This document shows positions 50,955 through 59,946 of a stretch of 64,000 bases of DNA, piece by piece. This stretch comes from Streptomyces sp. NBC_01451 (GTDB lineage Bacteria > Actinomycetota > Actinomycetes > Streptomycetales > Streptomycetaceae). The stretch's first letter is position 1; each line of letters opens with the position of its first letter. A program made the position numbers and the translations under genes. A model generated the notes under the pieces. It was not told the DNA's origin. It did not search any database and saw only the letters and a program-made list of their open reading frames with translations. The stretch lies in contig NZ_CP109479.1 in NCBI RefSeq assembly GCF_036227485.1, positions 9,052,001-9,116,000 of the forward strand, written 5' to 3'.

Positions 50955-52987
50955 GCACGATCCCGGCCGCCCTCGCGACGGCCACCGGACTCGGCGTGGC
51001 GGGTGGGGCGGCCTTGCTGGTCCTGCCGCAGCGGGTGCGCGGCGGGGTGGCGGGGATGTTGACGGCGGGTGTGGGGGTGGCCGGTGGCACGGCGGGTGTG
51101 GCTGCACTGGGCGGAAGCCGCTGGTCGGCCCAGGTATCCGGGCTGCTCCCGCTGGCCGGGGCGCACTTCGAGGTGGACGCCCTGTCCGGACTGTTCATGG
51201 CGGTCGCCGGAGCCGTGGTGGCGGCGGTGGCCGTCTACGGCATCGGCTATGTGGCCGGGCACGGCCCGCACGGCCTCGGCTCGCGGGGCGGGCAGGCGGC
51301 CCTGCCGCTGTTCGCACTGACCCTGCTGACGGTGCCGACAGCGGCCTCGGTGTCGACGTTCCTGCTGCTGTGGGAGCTGATGGCGCTCACCTCGCTGCTG
51401 CTCGTCCTGGCCGAGCACCGCGCCCGGCCCGCCGTACGGGAAGCGGCACTCTGGTACGCGGTGATGACCCACCTGGGGCTCGTCCTGCTGCTCGCGGGAC
51501 TGTCCGTGTACGCCGCTCAGGCCGGGGGTGAGACTTTCGCCGCCCTGCGTACCGGCATGGCGGGCATGTCGCCGACCGTGCGCGGGCTCGTCTTCGTGCT
51601 GACGGCGGTGGCGTTCACGTCGAAGGCGGGCCTGGTGCCGCTGCACGCCTGGCTGCCCCGCGCGCACCCCGAAGCGCCCAGCGCCGTCTCGGCGTTGATG
51701 AGCGCGGCCATGGTCAACCTCGGGATCTACGGCCTCGTTCGCGTCGGCTTCGATCTGCTGGGCGGGGGACCGGCCTGGTGGTGGCTGCTGGTGATGGCCA
51801 TGGGCGGACTGTCAGCGGTCTACGGGATCCTGCAGGCCGCCATGGCCTCGGACCTGAAGCGGCTGCTGGCCTACTCGACCAGCGAGAACATGGGTCTCGT
51901 GGTGCTCGGCGTGGGCGCGGCCGGGCTGTTCGCCCACGCCGGGAACGACGCACTGGCCGCTCTGGCGCTGGCGGCCGCGCTGCTGCACGTGGTCAACCAC
52001 GCGGCGTTCAAGGCCCTGCTGTTCACCGCGGCGGGTTCGGTGCTGCGCGCGGTCGGCGAGCGGAACCTGGATCTGCTGGGCGGGCTGCGGGCGCGGATGC
52101 CGGTCACGGCGGGACTGTTCGCGGTCGGTGCGCTGGGCGCGGTGGCGCTGCCGCCCGGGAACGGGTTCATCAGCGAGTGGCTGATGCTGCAGTCGATGAT
52201 CCACGGGCTGGCCGTGCCCGGCGTGACCACGGCGATCGTGCTTCCGCTGGCGGTGGCGGTGATCGCGCTGTCGGCGGGGCTTGCGGCGGCGGTGTTCGTC
52301 AAGGCGCTCGGCGTGGGCTTCTTCGCCCGGCCGCGCGGCGAACAGGCCGCAGTGGCCGAGGAGTCGCCGCGGCTCATGCTGGCCGGGATGGGCCTGCTCG
52401 CCGCCCTGTGCGCGGCCCTGGCCCTGGTGCCGGGGCTGCTGGCCGACGGCCTGGACCGCGCGGTGGAGGCGGCCGGGCACACCGGGACACGGCCGGTCAC
52501 GGGCGGCGGGCTGCGGGTGCGCCTGGACGAGGTGTCCGCCGTGCTCTCCCCTCTGTGGATCCTCGCGGCACTGGTGGTGGCGCTGGGCGCGGTCATGGCG
52601 ACCGTGCGGTGGGCGTCGCGGCACCGGCGGCGGCGTACGCGGGCCAGGTTGTGGGACTGCGGGGGCGGGGCGCCGACGCCGCGCATGGCCTACACGGCCA
52701 CCTCGTTCGCCGAGCCGCTGCAGCGGGTCTTCGACGACGTGCTCGCCCCGGAGCAGGACGTGGACGTCACGCCGGTGCGCGAGTCGGCGTATCTCGTGGA
52801 GCGGGTGGCCTTCCGCAACCGGGTGCCCGACCGGATCGAGCACCGCCTCTACCGGCCGGTCCTCGGTCTGCTGGCTGCCGCCGGGCAGTCGGCGCGCCGA
52901 CTGGCGGGCGGCAGCGTGCACGTCTATCTCGGCTACGGCTTCTTCGGGCTGGTAGCTCTGCTGGTGGTGTTGGTGGTGGGCTGGTGA
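50951..52987 (+). CDS. Ehr complex HyfB/NuoL-like proton-pump subunit
   Basis: A 678-residue membrane subunit of the Mrp/NuoL/HyfB antiporter-like family with about 15 helices. Conserved segments are LLLWELMALTSLLLVL with the key Glu, FTSKAGLVPLHAWLPRAHP, SDLKRLLAYSTSENMG and PPGNGFISEW. It is expected to move protons or sodium when electrons pass through the peripheral subunits. The GTG at 50951 overlaps the preceding stop, and its own stop overlaps the HyfC-like start. Confidence 0.93.
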   Translation: MSTIPAALATATGLGVAGGAALLVLPQRVRGGVAGMLTAGVGVAGGTAGVAALGGSRWSAQVSGLLPLAGAHFEVDALSGLFMAVAGAVVAAVAVYGIGYVAGHGPHGLGSRGGQAALPLFALTLLTVPTAASVSTFLLLWELMALTSLLLVLAEHRARPAVREAALWYAVMTHLGLVLLLAGLSVYAAQAGGETFAALRTGMAGMSPTVRGLVFVLTAVAFTSKAGLVPLHAWLPRAHPEAPSAVSALMSAAMVNLGIYGLVRVGFDLLGGGPAWWWLLVMAMGGLSAVYGILQAAMASDLKRLLAYSTSENMGLVVLGVGAAGLFAHAGNDALAALALAAALLHVVNHAAFKALLFTAAGSVLRAVGERNLDLLGGLRARMPVTAGLFAVGALGAVALPPGNGFISEWLMLQSMIHGLAVPGVTTAIVLPLAVAVIALSAGLAAAVFVKALGVGFFARPRGEQAAVAEESPRLMLAGMGLLAALCAALALVPGLLADGLDRAVEAAGHTGTRPVTGGGLRVRLDEVSAVLSPLWILAALVVALGAVMATVRWASRHRRRRTRARLWDCGGGAPTPRMAYTATSFAEPLQRVFDDVLAPEQDVDVTPVRESAYLVERVAFRNRVPDRIEHRLYRPVLGLLAAAGQSARRLAGGSVHVYLGYGFFGLVALLVVLVVGW

Positions 52988-53946
52988 ACACGGTCGGATA
53001 CGCGGCGATCGCCCTCCAGATGGGCGCGGTGGCGGCAGGCGCACCCCTGCTGACCGGTCTGATGCGGCAGACCCGGGCACGCCTGGAGGGCCGGGCCGGG
53101 CCCGGGGTGCTGCAGCCGTGGCGTGACGTGCGCAAACTGCTGCGCAAGGAACCGATCACGCCGGTCGGCACCGGGCCGGCGTTCAGGTGGGCGCCACTGG
53201 TGCTGGTGGCCACCTCGCTGGTGCTTGCCGTACTGGTGCCGCTGATCTCCACCGACACGCCGGTGCGGGGCCGGGCGGACCTGATCGTGGTGGTGGCGCT
53301 GCTGGCGCTGGGCACGATGGCGCTGGCGCTCGCGGGCCTGGACACCGGCACCGCGTTCGGCGGCATGGGCGCCTCCCGGGAGATGACCATCGCCGCACTG
53401 GTCGAGCCGACCATCCTGATGGCGGTGTTCGCGCTGTCGATACCGGCCGGGTCGACCAACCTGCCCGTCATCGTCGCCGGCGCCGCCGACCAGCCCGCCC
53501 GCCTCACCTCCCCGGCCGGGCTGCTGGCGATTGCCGCGCTCGCGGTGGCGGTGCTGGCCGAGAGCGGCCGGCTGCCGGTGGACAATCCCTCGACCCACCT
53601 GGAGCTGACCATGGTCCACGAGGCCATGGTCCTGGAGTACGCGGGCCCGGATCTGGCGTTGGTCGAGTTCGGCGCCCAGGTGCGACTGACCGTGCTGCTG
53701 GGCCTGCTGGCCTCGCTGTTCGCCCCATGGGGGATCGCCGCCACTGCCTCACTCGCGGCCGTGCTGCTTGCTCTGGTGCTCGTCGTGCTCAAGGTGATGG
53801 CGCTGGGGATGGCGCTGGCGGCGGCCGAGGTGTTCTGGGCCAAGCTCCGGCTGTTCCGCGTGCCCGAACTCCTCGCCGGTTCCTTCCTGCTGGCGCTGCT
53901 CGCGGTGACGGCCTCGTACTTCCTCGGCGGAGAAGGGGGACAGTGA
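52984..53946 (+). CDS. Ehr complex HyfC/NuoH-like membrane anchor subunit
   Basis: A 320-residue NuoH/HycD-like subunit with about eight helices linking the iron-sulfur module to the pump subunits. Signature segments are LQPWRDVRKLLRKEPI, ESGRLPVDNPSTHLELTMV and EFWAK-like EVFWAKLRLFRVPE. The length is close to Rv0084 (HycD). The GTG at 52984 overlaps the upstream stop by GTGA, and the stop overlaps the next ATG (TGATG). Confidence 0.93.
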   Translation: MNTVGYAAIALQMGAVAAGAPLLTGLMRQTRARLEGRAGPGVLQPWRDVRKLLRKEPITPVGTGPAFRWAPLVLVATSLVLAVLVPLISTDTPVRGRADLIVVVALLALGTMALALAGLDTGTAFGGMGASREMTIAALVEPTILMAVFALSIPAGSTNLPVIVAGAADQPARLTSPAGLLAIAALAVAVLAESGRLPVDNPSTHLELTMVHEAMVLEYAGPDLALVEFGAQVRLTVLLGLLASLFAPWGIAATASLAAVLLALVLVVLKVMALGMALAAAEVFWAKLRLFRVPELLAGSFLLALLAVTASYFLGGEGGQ

Positions 53947-54647
53947 TGAGCGAGGGTCTGTTCACCCAGCTGCTCGACCTGGCCTGCGGGGCGTTCCTGC
54001 TGGCCGCCGTGGTCGTGTTGTGGCGGCGCGAACTCGCCGCGATCGTCCGGCTCTTCGCCCTCCAGGGCGTCGCACTCGCGGCGATCGCCCTACTGCTGGG
54101 ACTGCACGAGAACCGGTGGGGCCTGATCGTGGTGGCGGTGGGGATCGGGGTGCTGCGGGCCGGCCTGCTGCCGTACCTGATCCGCCGCGCCCTCAGATCG
54201 TTCGTCGCCGAGCGGGACGGCGGGCCCGGCGGACACGGCTGGAGCGAGGAGGCACGCGAGACCCAGCCGCTGGTCAACGTCGCCGCCTCACTGCTGACCG
54301 CCGCCGCGCTGACCCTTCTCGCCTACGCCGTCGCCCGCCCTCTGGTCGAACTGGATCCGACTCCCGCCACCCGCGCGCTGCCGGTCGGCCTGGCCGTCGT
54401 GCTGATCGGCTTCTTCGTCCTGGTCACCCGGCGCCGCGCGCTGGCCCAGGTGGTCGGCTTCCTGCTGCTGGACAACGGCATCACCGCGACCGCCTTCCTG
54501 GCCGCCTCCGGGGTGCCGCTGATCGTCGAACTCGGAGTCTCCTTCGACGTGCTGCTCGCCGTCCTGGTCCTGCAGGTACTCACCGTGCGGGTGCGGGAGG
54601 CGTTCGGCACCACCGACATCGACGACCTGCGGGAGCTGCACGACTGA
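53946..54647 (+). CDS. Ehr complex HyfE-like membrane subunit
   Basis: A 233-residue HyfE/HycP-like subunit. The N-terminal half is NuoK-like (LFALQGVALAAIALLLGLHE), followed by further helices (FLLLDNGITATAFLAASG) and a charged end TTDIDDLRELHD. HyfE-type proteins are confined to group 4 hydrogenase-like complexes and absent from ordinary complex I, which supports the Ehr assignment. TGATG overlaps couple it on both sides. Confidence 0.88.
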   Translation: MSEGLFTQLLDLACGAFLLAAVVVLWRRELAAIVRLFALQGVALAAIALLLGLHENRWGLIVVAVGIGVLRAGLLPYLIRRALRSFVAERDGGPGGHGWSEEARETQPLVNVAASLLTAAALTLLAYAVARPLVELDPTPATRALPVGLAVVLIGFFVLVTRRRALAQVVGFLLLDNGITATAFLAASGVPLIVELGVSFDVLLAVLVLQVLTVRVREAFGTTDIDDLRELHD

Positions 54648-56302
54648 TGACCGCCGCCACCGCGCTGTTCCTCACCGCGCCCGCCGCCGTACCGCTGGTC
54701 GTGGCCGCCGGGTACGCGCTCACCGGGTTCGCCAGGCGTGAGCTGCCCCGCGGGCTGCCGACGGTACGGCGGGCGGAAAGGAGCCGTCCACAACATGCGG
54801 AGAAAGCCGCTCCGGTCACTGTCCAAGGCGCCACGAGCATCCCGCCCAGGGGAAAAGGGGCAGACCCCTCCCCACCCGGGGAGTCGGCTGTTGCCTCCTC
54901 GGAGCGGGCACGCCACCCGTCCGACTGGGCCGCAGTGGCCTCCCCGACGGTGATCCTCACCTGCGCGGCACTGCTGGCCGCGGATCGCGTCGACGGCGGG
55001 TCCGTGTCCGCGTACTCCGGACTGCTGCGTGCCGACGCGCTGACGGCCTGGATGCTGCTGGTCGTCGGCGCCGTCGCCTTCATCGCCTGTGCCTCGGCGC
55101 CCGCACATCTGGCGGCGGAGCGGGCCGCCGGGAGCGCGACGGCGTGGACCGTGTGGCGCTACCACATGCTGGTCCAGACGTTCCTCGGCGCGATGTGCCT
55201 GGCCGTGGTGAGCGCGAACCTCGGCGTGCTGTGGGTGGCCATCGAGGCGACCACCGTCGTCACAGCGTTCCTCGTCGGCCACCGCCGCACCCGCACCTCC
55301 GTCGAGGCCGCGTGGAAGTACGTGGTGATCTGCTCGGCCGGCATCGCGCTCGCCTTCCTGGGCACCGTGCTCCTCTATTACGCGGCCCGGCAGGCCGGAA
55401 TCTCCGAGGCGTGGGCGCTGGACTGGCCCACTCTGGTGGCCCGTGCGGACCGGCTCGACCCGGCGGTCACCCGGCTCGGCATCAGCCTGGTGATCCTCGG
55501 ATACGGCGCCAAGGCGGGCCTGGTGCCGCTGCACGCCTGGCTGCCCGACGCGCACAGCCAGGCCCCGGCCCCGGTTTCCGCGCTGATGTCCGGGGTGCTG
55601 CTGGCGGTCGCCTTGGCCGCGATCCTGCGCTACCGCGTCATCGCCGATGCCGCCCTGGGTGCGGGCTTCACCCGCGTCCTGCTGGCCGGCATCGCGCTGC
55701 TCACACTGGCGCTCGCCGCGGGCCTGCTGCTGGCCCAACGGGACTACAAGCGGATGCTGGCCTACTCCAGCATGGAGCACATGAGCCTGATCGCCCTCGC
55801 CGCGGCGATCGGGAGCCCGCTCGCCCTGGCGGCCGGCCTGCTGCACATCGCCGGGCACGGCCTGGCCAAGGGCACCGCGTTCTGCGCGTCGGGCCGCATC
55901 CTGCGGCTACGGGGCACGTCGAAGATCGGACGCGTCCGTGGGCTGCTCGCCCAATCACCCTGGCTGGGCGCGTTGTTCGGGCTGGCAGTGGTGGCGCTGC
56001 TGGGGTTCCCGCCGTTCAGCCTCTTCGCCTCCGAACTGGGCATCGCCCGCGCCGGATTCGCCGCCGGAGCCGGGCTGGGCTGGGTCACGGCCGCCGCCCT
56101 CCTGCTGGTCCTGATCGCCTTCGCGGCGCTGGCCACCCGCACGGCGCGGATGCTGCTCGGCCCCGCGGAGCCATCCGGGGAAAGCCCATCCGCCCTGTGG
56201 CCGCTGGTTCTCGGCCTCATGGCCTGCGCCGCCATCGGCATCGCCACCGGCCCGCTGGGCGACCTGCTCACCCAGGCCGCCGCCGTCATCGAAAGGCCCT
56301 GA
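54647..56302 (+). CDS. Ehr complex HyfF/NuoN-like proton-pump subunit
   Basis: A 551-residue second antiporter-like subunit (HyfF/HycQ type). Segments NLGVLWVAIEATTVVTAFLV with the conserved Glu, LGYGAKAGLVPLHAWLPDAH, YKRMLAYSSMEHMSLIAL and HIAGHGLAKGTAFCASG are diagnostic. A hydrophilic stretch of about 55 residues lies between the first and second helices (roughly residues 35-90), rich in Pro, Gly and Ser and encoded by hairpin-prone DNA; I do not know it from relatives. TGATG couples it to the HyfE-like gene, and the next ATG is three bases past its stop. Confidence 0.92.
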   Translation: MTAATALFLTAPAAVPLVVAAGYALTGFARRELPRGLPTVRRAERSRPQHAEKAAPVTVQGATSIPPRGKGADPSPPGESAVASSERARHPSDWAAVASPTVILTCAALLAADRVDGGSVSAYSGLLRADALTAWMLLVVGAVAFIACASAPAHLAAERAAGSATAWTVWRYHMLVQTFLGAMCLAVVSANLGVLWVAIEATTVVTAFLVGHRRTRTSVEAAWKYVVICSAGIALAFLGTVLLYYAARQAGISEAWALDWPTLVARADRLDPAVTRLGISLVILGYGAKAGLVPLHAWLPDAHSQAPAPVSALMSGVLLAVALAAILRYRVIADAALGAGFTRVLLAGIALLTLALAAGLLLAQRDYKRMLAYSSMEHMSLIALAAAIGSPLALAAGLLHIAGHGLAKGTAFCASGRILRLRGTSKIGRVRGLLAQSPWLGALFGLAVVALLGFPPFSLFASELGIARAGFAAGAGLGWVTAAALLLVLIAFAALATRTARMLLGPAEPSGESPSALWPLVLGLMACAAIGIATGPLGDLLTQAAAVIERP

Positions 56303-56305
56303 CCG

Positions 56306-57784
56306 ATGCGCACCGTGCAGGACGTCCCCGCCGCCGAACTGCCCAAGCGGGCCGAGTCGCTGCTGCGCGACGGACATCGTCTCGCCCTGATCGCCGCCCA
56401 CCACGACGCAGACGCCGTACGTCTCGTCCACCTCTTCGTCTCCGGGCCGCCCGACACCCGCATCGAACTCCACGTGCGCCTCGACCCGGCCCGCCCCGAG
56501 ATGCCCAGCCTGGCCCATCTCTCCTTTCCCGCCGGCCGGTTCGAACGCGAGATGCACGACCTGCACGGCATCGTCCCCCTCGACCACCCGCAACCGCGCC
56601 GCCTGGTACGCCACTTCCACTGGCCGCGCGGCTGGTACCCGATGCATCCCGACGCCGGCAACCCGCCCGCCTTCGGCGAACAGGAAGGGCCCTACCCCTT
56701 CCTTGAGGTCACGGGCGACGGCGTCTACGAGATCCCCGTCGGCCCCGTGCACGCCGGGATCATCGAACCCGGCCACTTCCGGTTCTCCGTCGTCGGCGAG
56801 ACCATCCTCAAACTCAAGGCCCGCCTCTGGTTCGTGCACAAGGGCATCGAGAAGCTCTTCCAGGGCCGCAGTATCGTGGGCGGGCTGCCGCTGGCCGAGC
56901 GCATCAGCGGCGACACCGCCGTCGGCCACGCCCTCGCCTACTGCCTCGCCGTCGAGGAGGCCACCGGCACGGCCGTCCCCGAACAGGCCCAGTGCGCCCG
57001 CGCCCTACTCCTCGAACTCGAACGCCTCCACAACCACGTCGCCGACCTCGGCATGCTCTGCAACGACGTCGGACACGGCATCCTCAACGCCCACGCCCAG
57101 CGGGTGCGCGAACGCCTCCTGCGTCTCAACCACACGGTGACCGGGCACCGGTTGCTGCGCGGCGGCGTCGTCCCCGGCGGCAGCGCCCTGCACCACCTGC
57201 CCAGCCGCACCCAGTTGGAGGCGATCGGCGACGACATCCACGAGATCGTCAGACTGGCGCTGGGCCACTCCACCGTCCATGACCGCTTCACCGGCACCGC
57301 GATCCTGCCCGCCGAAGCCGCCCGCGACATCGGCTGCCTGGGCTACGTCGCCCGCGCCAGCGGCCTCGCCCAGGACGCCCGCATCGCCCACCCCTTCGCC
57401 CCGCACGGGCAACCGGCCGAAGTCCCCGTGCACACCAGCGGCGACGTCCTGGCCCGCTTCATCGTCCGCGCCGAGGAGATCGACACAGCACTCACGCTGA
57501 TCCGGGAACTCCTCGACTGTGCGGAGAGCGGCGTGGTGCTCGGGCACGCCGCCACTCCCGGGGAGGGTCCCCGCAGCGGTGTCGGTCTCGTCGAGGGCTG
57601 GCGCGGCACCATCGCCACCCGCGTCGAACTCGCCGCCGACAACACCCTCAAGCGGGTCAAGCCGGTTGACCCGTCGTTCTTCAACTGGCCCGCGCTGCCG
57701 GTCGCGTTGAACGGCACGATCGTCCCCGACTTCCCGCTGACCAACAAGAGCTTCAATCTCTCCTACGCGGGCAACGACCTGTGA
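56306..57784 (+). CDS. Ehr complex large (NuoC-NuoD/HyfG-like) subunit lacking NiFe ligands
   Basis: A 492-residue fusion of a 30-kDa NuoC-like domain (about 1-110, FERDMHDLHGI-like REMHDLHGIVPL) and a 49-kDa hydrogenase-large/NuoD-like domain. The two nickel-binding CxxC motifs of true hydrogenases are absent: the first position reads RISGDTAVGHALAY and the C-terminus reads DFPLTNKSFNLSYAGNDL. No CxxC occurs anywhere in the protein. It therefore cannot bind a NiFe centre and belongs with energy-converting-hydrogenase-related (Ehr) complexes. Length equals that of M. tuberculosis Rv0087 as I recall. The electron donor or acceptor is unknown. Confidence 0.93.
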   Translation: MRTVQDVPAAELPKRAESLLRDGHRLALIAAHHDADAVRLVHLFVSGPPDTRIELHVRLDPARPEMPSLAHLSFPAGRFEREMHDLHGIVPLDHPQPRRLVRHFHWPRGWYPMHPDAGNPPAFGEQEGPYPFLEVTGDGVYEIPVGPVHAGIIEPGHFRFSVVGETILKLKARLWFVHKGIEKLFQGRSIVGGLPLAERISGDTAVGHALAYCLAVEEATGTAVPEQAQCARALLLELERLHNHVADLGMLCNDVGHGILNAHAQRVRERLLRLNHTVTGHRLLRGGVVPGGSALHHLPSRTQLEAIGDDIHEIVRLALGHSTVHDRFTGTAILPAEAARDIGCLGYVARASGLAQDARIAHPFAPHGQPAEVPVHTSGDVLARFIVRAEEIDTALTLIRELLDCAESGVVLGHAATPGEGPRSGVGLVEGWRGTIATRVELAADNTLKRVKPVDPSFFNWPALPVALNGTIVPDFPLTNKSFNLSYAGNDL

Positions 57785-57796
57785 CCATGTGACCGT

Positions 57797-58231
57797 TCAG
57801 GAGCCTGTTTCGCCGCGCACCAGCCGGTAGCCGGTCACGAGGTCGGCCCGGATCCGCACCACATGCTCCATGTCCGCCTCCACCCAGGACGTGAGCGCGG
57901 CCTGGTAGCGGGCCAGTTCGGCGGGATCGGAGACCGGGGACGCGGTGCCGGTGACCACCACACTCCAGCCGGTCCGCGTGACGGGGTCGAGATCGTCTGC
58001 CTCGTACGCCACGACCGCCGACAGCGCGTCACGGCCGAGCAGCGCCATCCCGGTGTGGGTACGGATGACGATGTCGCCGCTTGCTTCAACGAGGTGGTTG
58101 ACGGGGCGAATCGCTGGCAGCGCCTGGTGGGAGAAGACCACGCGGCCGAACGGCGCCTCGGCCAACAGGGCCAGTGCCTCTACCGGGTCCATGGGGACGA
58201 GGCGGCTCCGCGATGGTTCGACAGCCGTCAT
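57797..58231 (-). CDS. PPOX-fold (pyridoxamine-oxidase-like) protein, second copy
   Basis: A 144-residue PPOX-like split barrel: LLAEAPFGRVVFSHQALPAI, PVNHLVEASGDIVIRTHTG, TGWSVVVTGTASPVSDP and VRIRADLVTGYRLVRG. It is related to the protein at 47369 and to the class that includes M. tuberculosis Rv0080, which sits next to the ArsR/Hyc locus there. The ATG at 58231 follows GGAGAGG. It converges on the Ehr large-subunit gene with only 12 bases between stops. Confidence 0.85.
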   Translation of the reverse strand: MTAVEPSRSRLVPMDPVEALALLAEAPFGRVVFSHQALPAIRPVNHLVEASGDIVIRTHTGMALLGRDALSAVVAYEADDLDPVTRTGWSVVVTGTASPVSDPAELARYQAALTSWVEADMEHVVRIRADLVTGYRLVRGETGS

Positions 58232-58392
58232 GGTTCCTCTCCGTACAGGGTCACGGGTCCGATGCCCTCCCGCCACAGTGCCGTCTCACCGTTCCCCGTT
58301 GAACAACATGGCCACATCCGTACAAAGATGGACGCAAGGGTCATCCTGCCCCGCCATTGGGTGATCGTCTCTTGTGCCGGTCGGTTCCTCGG

Positions 58393-58563
58393 CTACTTGT
58401 GCTGGCCGAGGTAGAAGAGCAGCATCACCCATCCGGCGATGATGTGTGTACCGAAGATGTAGAAGCCCGCCCGGATCATGACCCCGCGCTCGATCCAACC
58501 GTCCCGGTCTCTGGCCTTGGCTTTCTTCTTGCCCTTCGGCCGGTGGGCCGTCTGGTCACTCAC
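58393..58563 (-). CDS. Small single-helix membrane protein (DUF6126-like)
   Basis: A 56-residue protein starting VSDQTAHRPKGKKKAKARDR, with a strongly basic N-terminus, then WIERGVMIRAGFYIFG and the hydrophobic segment THIIAGWVMLLFYLGQHK. The pattern of a basic head, one membrane helix and a GQH end resembles the small Streptomyces DUF6126 proteins as I remember them. The GTG at 58563 lies 57 bases past the stop of the ATPase gene on the same strand, so it may be in the same operon. Function unknown. Confidence 0.65.
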   Translation of the reverse strand: MSDQTAHRPKGKKKAKARDRDGWIERGVMIRAGFYIFGTHIIAGWVMLLFYLGQHK

Positions 58564-58619
58564 GTGCCGTCTCCCTTCATCCTGCGATCTCCACGGACTT
58601 CCATCGATGGAACCGATTG

Positions 58620-59090
58620 CTACGACGGCATACGGAACCGGACCAGGACGACCTTGCCTTCACGGTCGACGGTCAGTTTCGCGCCGATGCCGCCCTCGTA
58701 CTCGGCGGCCAACTCGGCCACCAAGCGCAGCCCCGTACCCATCTCACCGGGTCCCAGGAGGGGAAGCCGGGGTTCGGCGTCAGCGACGCCCACGACGAGA
58801 TGCCCCGCTCCGACCGTGAGCTCCACGTCGGCGACCGGGCAGCGCGGCGCGTGCCGCAGCACGTTCGCGACCAGTTCACTGACCACGAGCAGCACCGCGT
58901 CGGCAAACGCGGAACCCGCCACGACGCCGACCTCGGCCAGGCCCTCGGTCACTGCCTCGCGAGCCCGTGTCACCGCCTCCGGCGCCATCTCGACAGACAC
59001 GCAGTACCGGGCCACCGACGGCGGAGCGGGGCTGACAGCCGTCGCGGGCCGGCCCCTTCGGCACGGCCGGAACCGGTCGCTGCCCCTCAC
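58620..59090 (-). CDS. RsbW-like ATP-binding protein, second copy
   Basis: A 156-residue GHKL ATPase of the anti-sigma kinase class: N box LLVVSELVANVLRHAPRC, G1-like VGVADAEPRLPLL and G2-like GEMGTGLRLVAELA. The GTG at 59090 overlaps the stop of an ArsR-like C-terminal remnant (GTGA); starts farther in, such as the ATG encoding MAPEAVTR, would trim 34 poorly conserved residues. With the STAS gene at 60902 it could form a partner-switching pair. Confidence 0.78.
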   Translation of the reverse strand: MRGSDRFRPCRRGRPATAVSPAPPSVARYCVSVEMAPEAVTRAREAVTEGLAEVGVVAGSAFADAVLLVVSELVANVLRHAPRCPVADVELTVGAGHLVVGVADAEPRLPLLGPGEMGTGLRLVAELAAEYEGGIGAKLTVDREGKVVLVRFRMPS

Positions 59091-59167
59091 CGCGCCGGCT
59101 CCGCCGCGCGCAACTCGCCCAGCAGGTCCTGCCGTGCCGACAGGAGAACGGGCAGCGCAGTCGGCAT
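59087..59167 (-). pseudogene. C-terminal remnant of an ArsR-family gene
   Basis: The last 26 codons before the ATPase gene read LPVLLSARQDLLGELRAAEP and stop, matching the helical tails of the other ArsR proteins (GVLAGQAELLADLRAA, TGQNELLAELRDAEAVAR). The DNA-binding part is gone; 59170-59310 shows no winged helix. The remnant still overlaps the next gene by GTGA, as in the intact ArsR-SulP junction, which suggests this was once a fourth ArsR-led operon. Confidence 0.5.
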
Positions 59168-59319
59168 CCTGTTCACTCCTCGCCCGCCCCGATGTCCAGC
59201 CACCGACCGCTGCGCGGCCGCTCAGCGTCGACCGGCTCGCCCTGTGATCGCGAGCGGATCCGTGACCTCGCCCCCATGGCCCCTACTCCTTCGGTACTAG
59301 GAAATTCGGCAACTGCCTA

Positions 59320-59337
59320 ATTGAAGAACTCTGCAAT
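59320..59337. promoter_or_regulatory. Degenerate ArsR-type operator
   Basis: ATTG-N10-CAAT with core TTGA-N8-GCAA (59321-59336), one base off the island pattern TTGC-N8-GCAA and with the same spacing. It stands in front of the ArsR remnant and RsbW-like unit (minus). Confidence 0.5.
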
Positions 59338-59421
59338 GCTAAGCCGGGTGAAGCTCCCGGTGGGGACCGCTCGCCATAAGCGGCGCCACCGTTTGCCGGA
59401 GGCGGACCGACGTGTCTGTCG

Positions 59422-59946
59422 CTACGGGATGACGATCACGGGGTGCCGCGGTTGCCGGGCGAGGCGGCTGCCGACGCGGCCGAAGAGCTTGGCGGTGACG
59501 CTGCGACTGGCGCCGACGACGATGGCGTCGGCCGCGTACCACCTGCTGATCTCTTCGAGTTCGTGGCAGATGTCGCCGCGGGTGTGGACGGCGACCCAGG
59601 GCACCTGTATGAGCTGCCCGGTACGGGCCAGGGTGTCGGCCAGACTCTGGCTGTTGTCCTCGGGGAGGTCGAGGCGGGCCATCGGCTCGCCGCCCTCCCA
59701 CCAACTGGGGCTGGGCAGCCGGTGGGTGACGTGGACGACCACCAGGCCCCGGCCGGCGCGGTGTGCCATGCCGCTGGCGTAGGCCAGAGTGCGCTCGTCG
59801 GAGGGAGATCCGCTGTATCCCACGACGATTGCGTGCCGGAAGGGATCGTGCCGGAGCGGAAGCGCCGCCCCGGGGTCGGGTGCCGCGTCGGGCAGGGGCG
59901 GACGGCGCTCGCCGCTGTGGCGTTTACGCGGTAGCCACTGGCTCAT
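59422..59946 (-). CDS. Universal stress protein (UspA family)
   Basis: A 174-residue Usp-fold protein. It begins with a basic/Pro-rich leader, then the core strand AIVVGYSGSPSDERTLAYAS, VVVHVTHRLPSPSW and the nucleotide loop IVVGASRSVTAKLFGRVGS with VIVIP at the end. The usual G-2x-G-9x-G(S/T) ATP motif is only partly kept. Universal stress proteins are typical members of hypoxia and dormancy regulons in actinobacteria, which suits the setting. The ATG at 59946 lies 137 bases after the CBS gene on the same strand. Confidence 0.87.
   Translation of the reverse strand: MSQWLPRKRHSGERRPPLPDAAPDPGAALPLRHDPFRHAIVVGYSGSPSDERTLAYASGMAHRAGRGLVVVHVTHRLPSPSWWEGGEPMARLDLPEDNSQSLADTLARTGQLIQVPWVAVHTRGDICHELEEISRWYAADAIVVGASRSVTAKLFGRVGSRLARQPRHPVIVIP

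Noticed and set aside
56306..57784. Calling the large subunit a NiFe hydrogenase / formate hydrogenlyase
   Set aside because: Neither CxxC nickel-binding motif is present and no maturation (hyp) genes are in the window, so hydrogenase activity is not supported.
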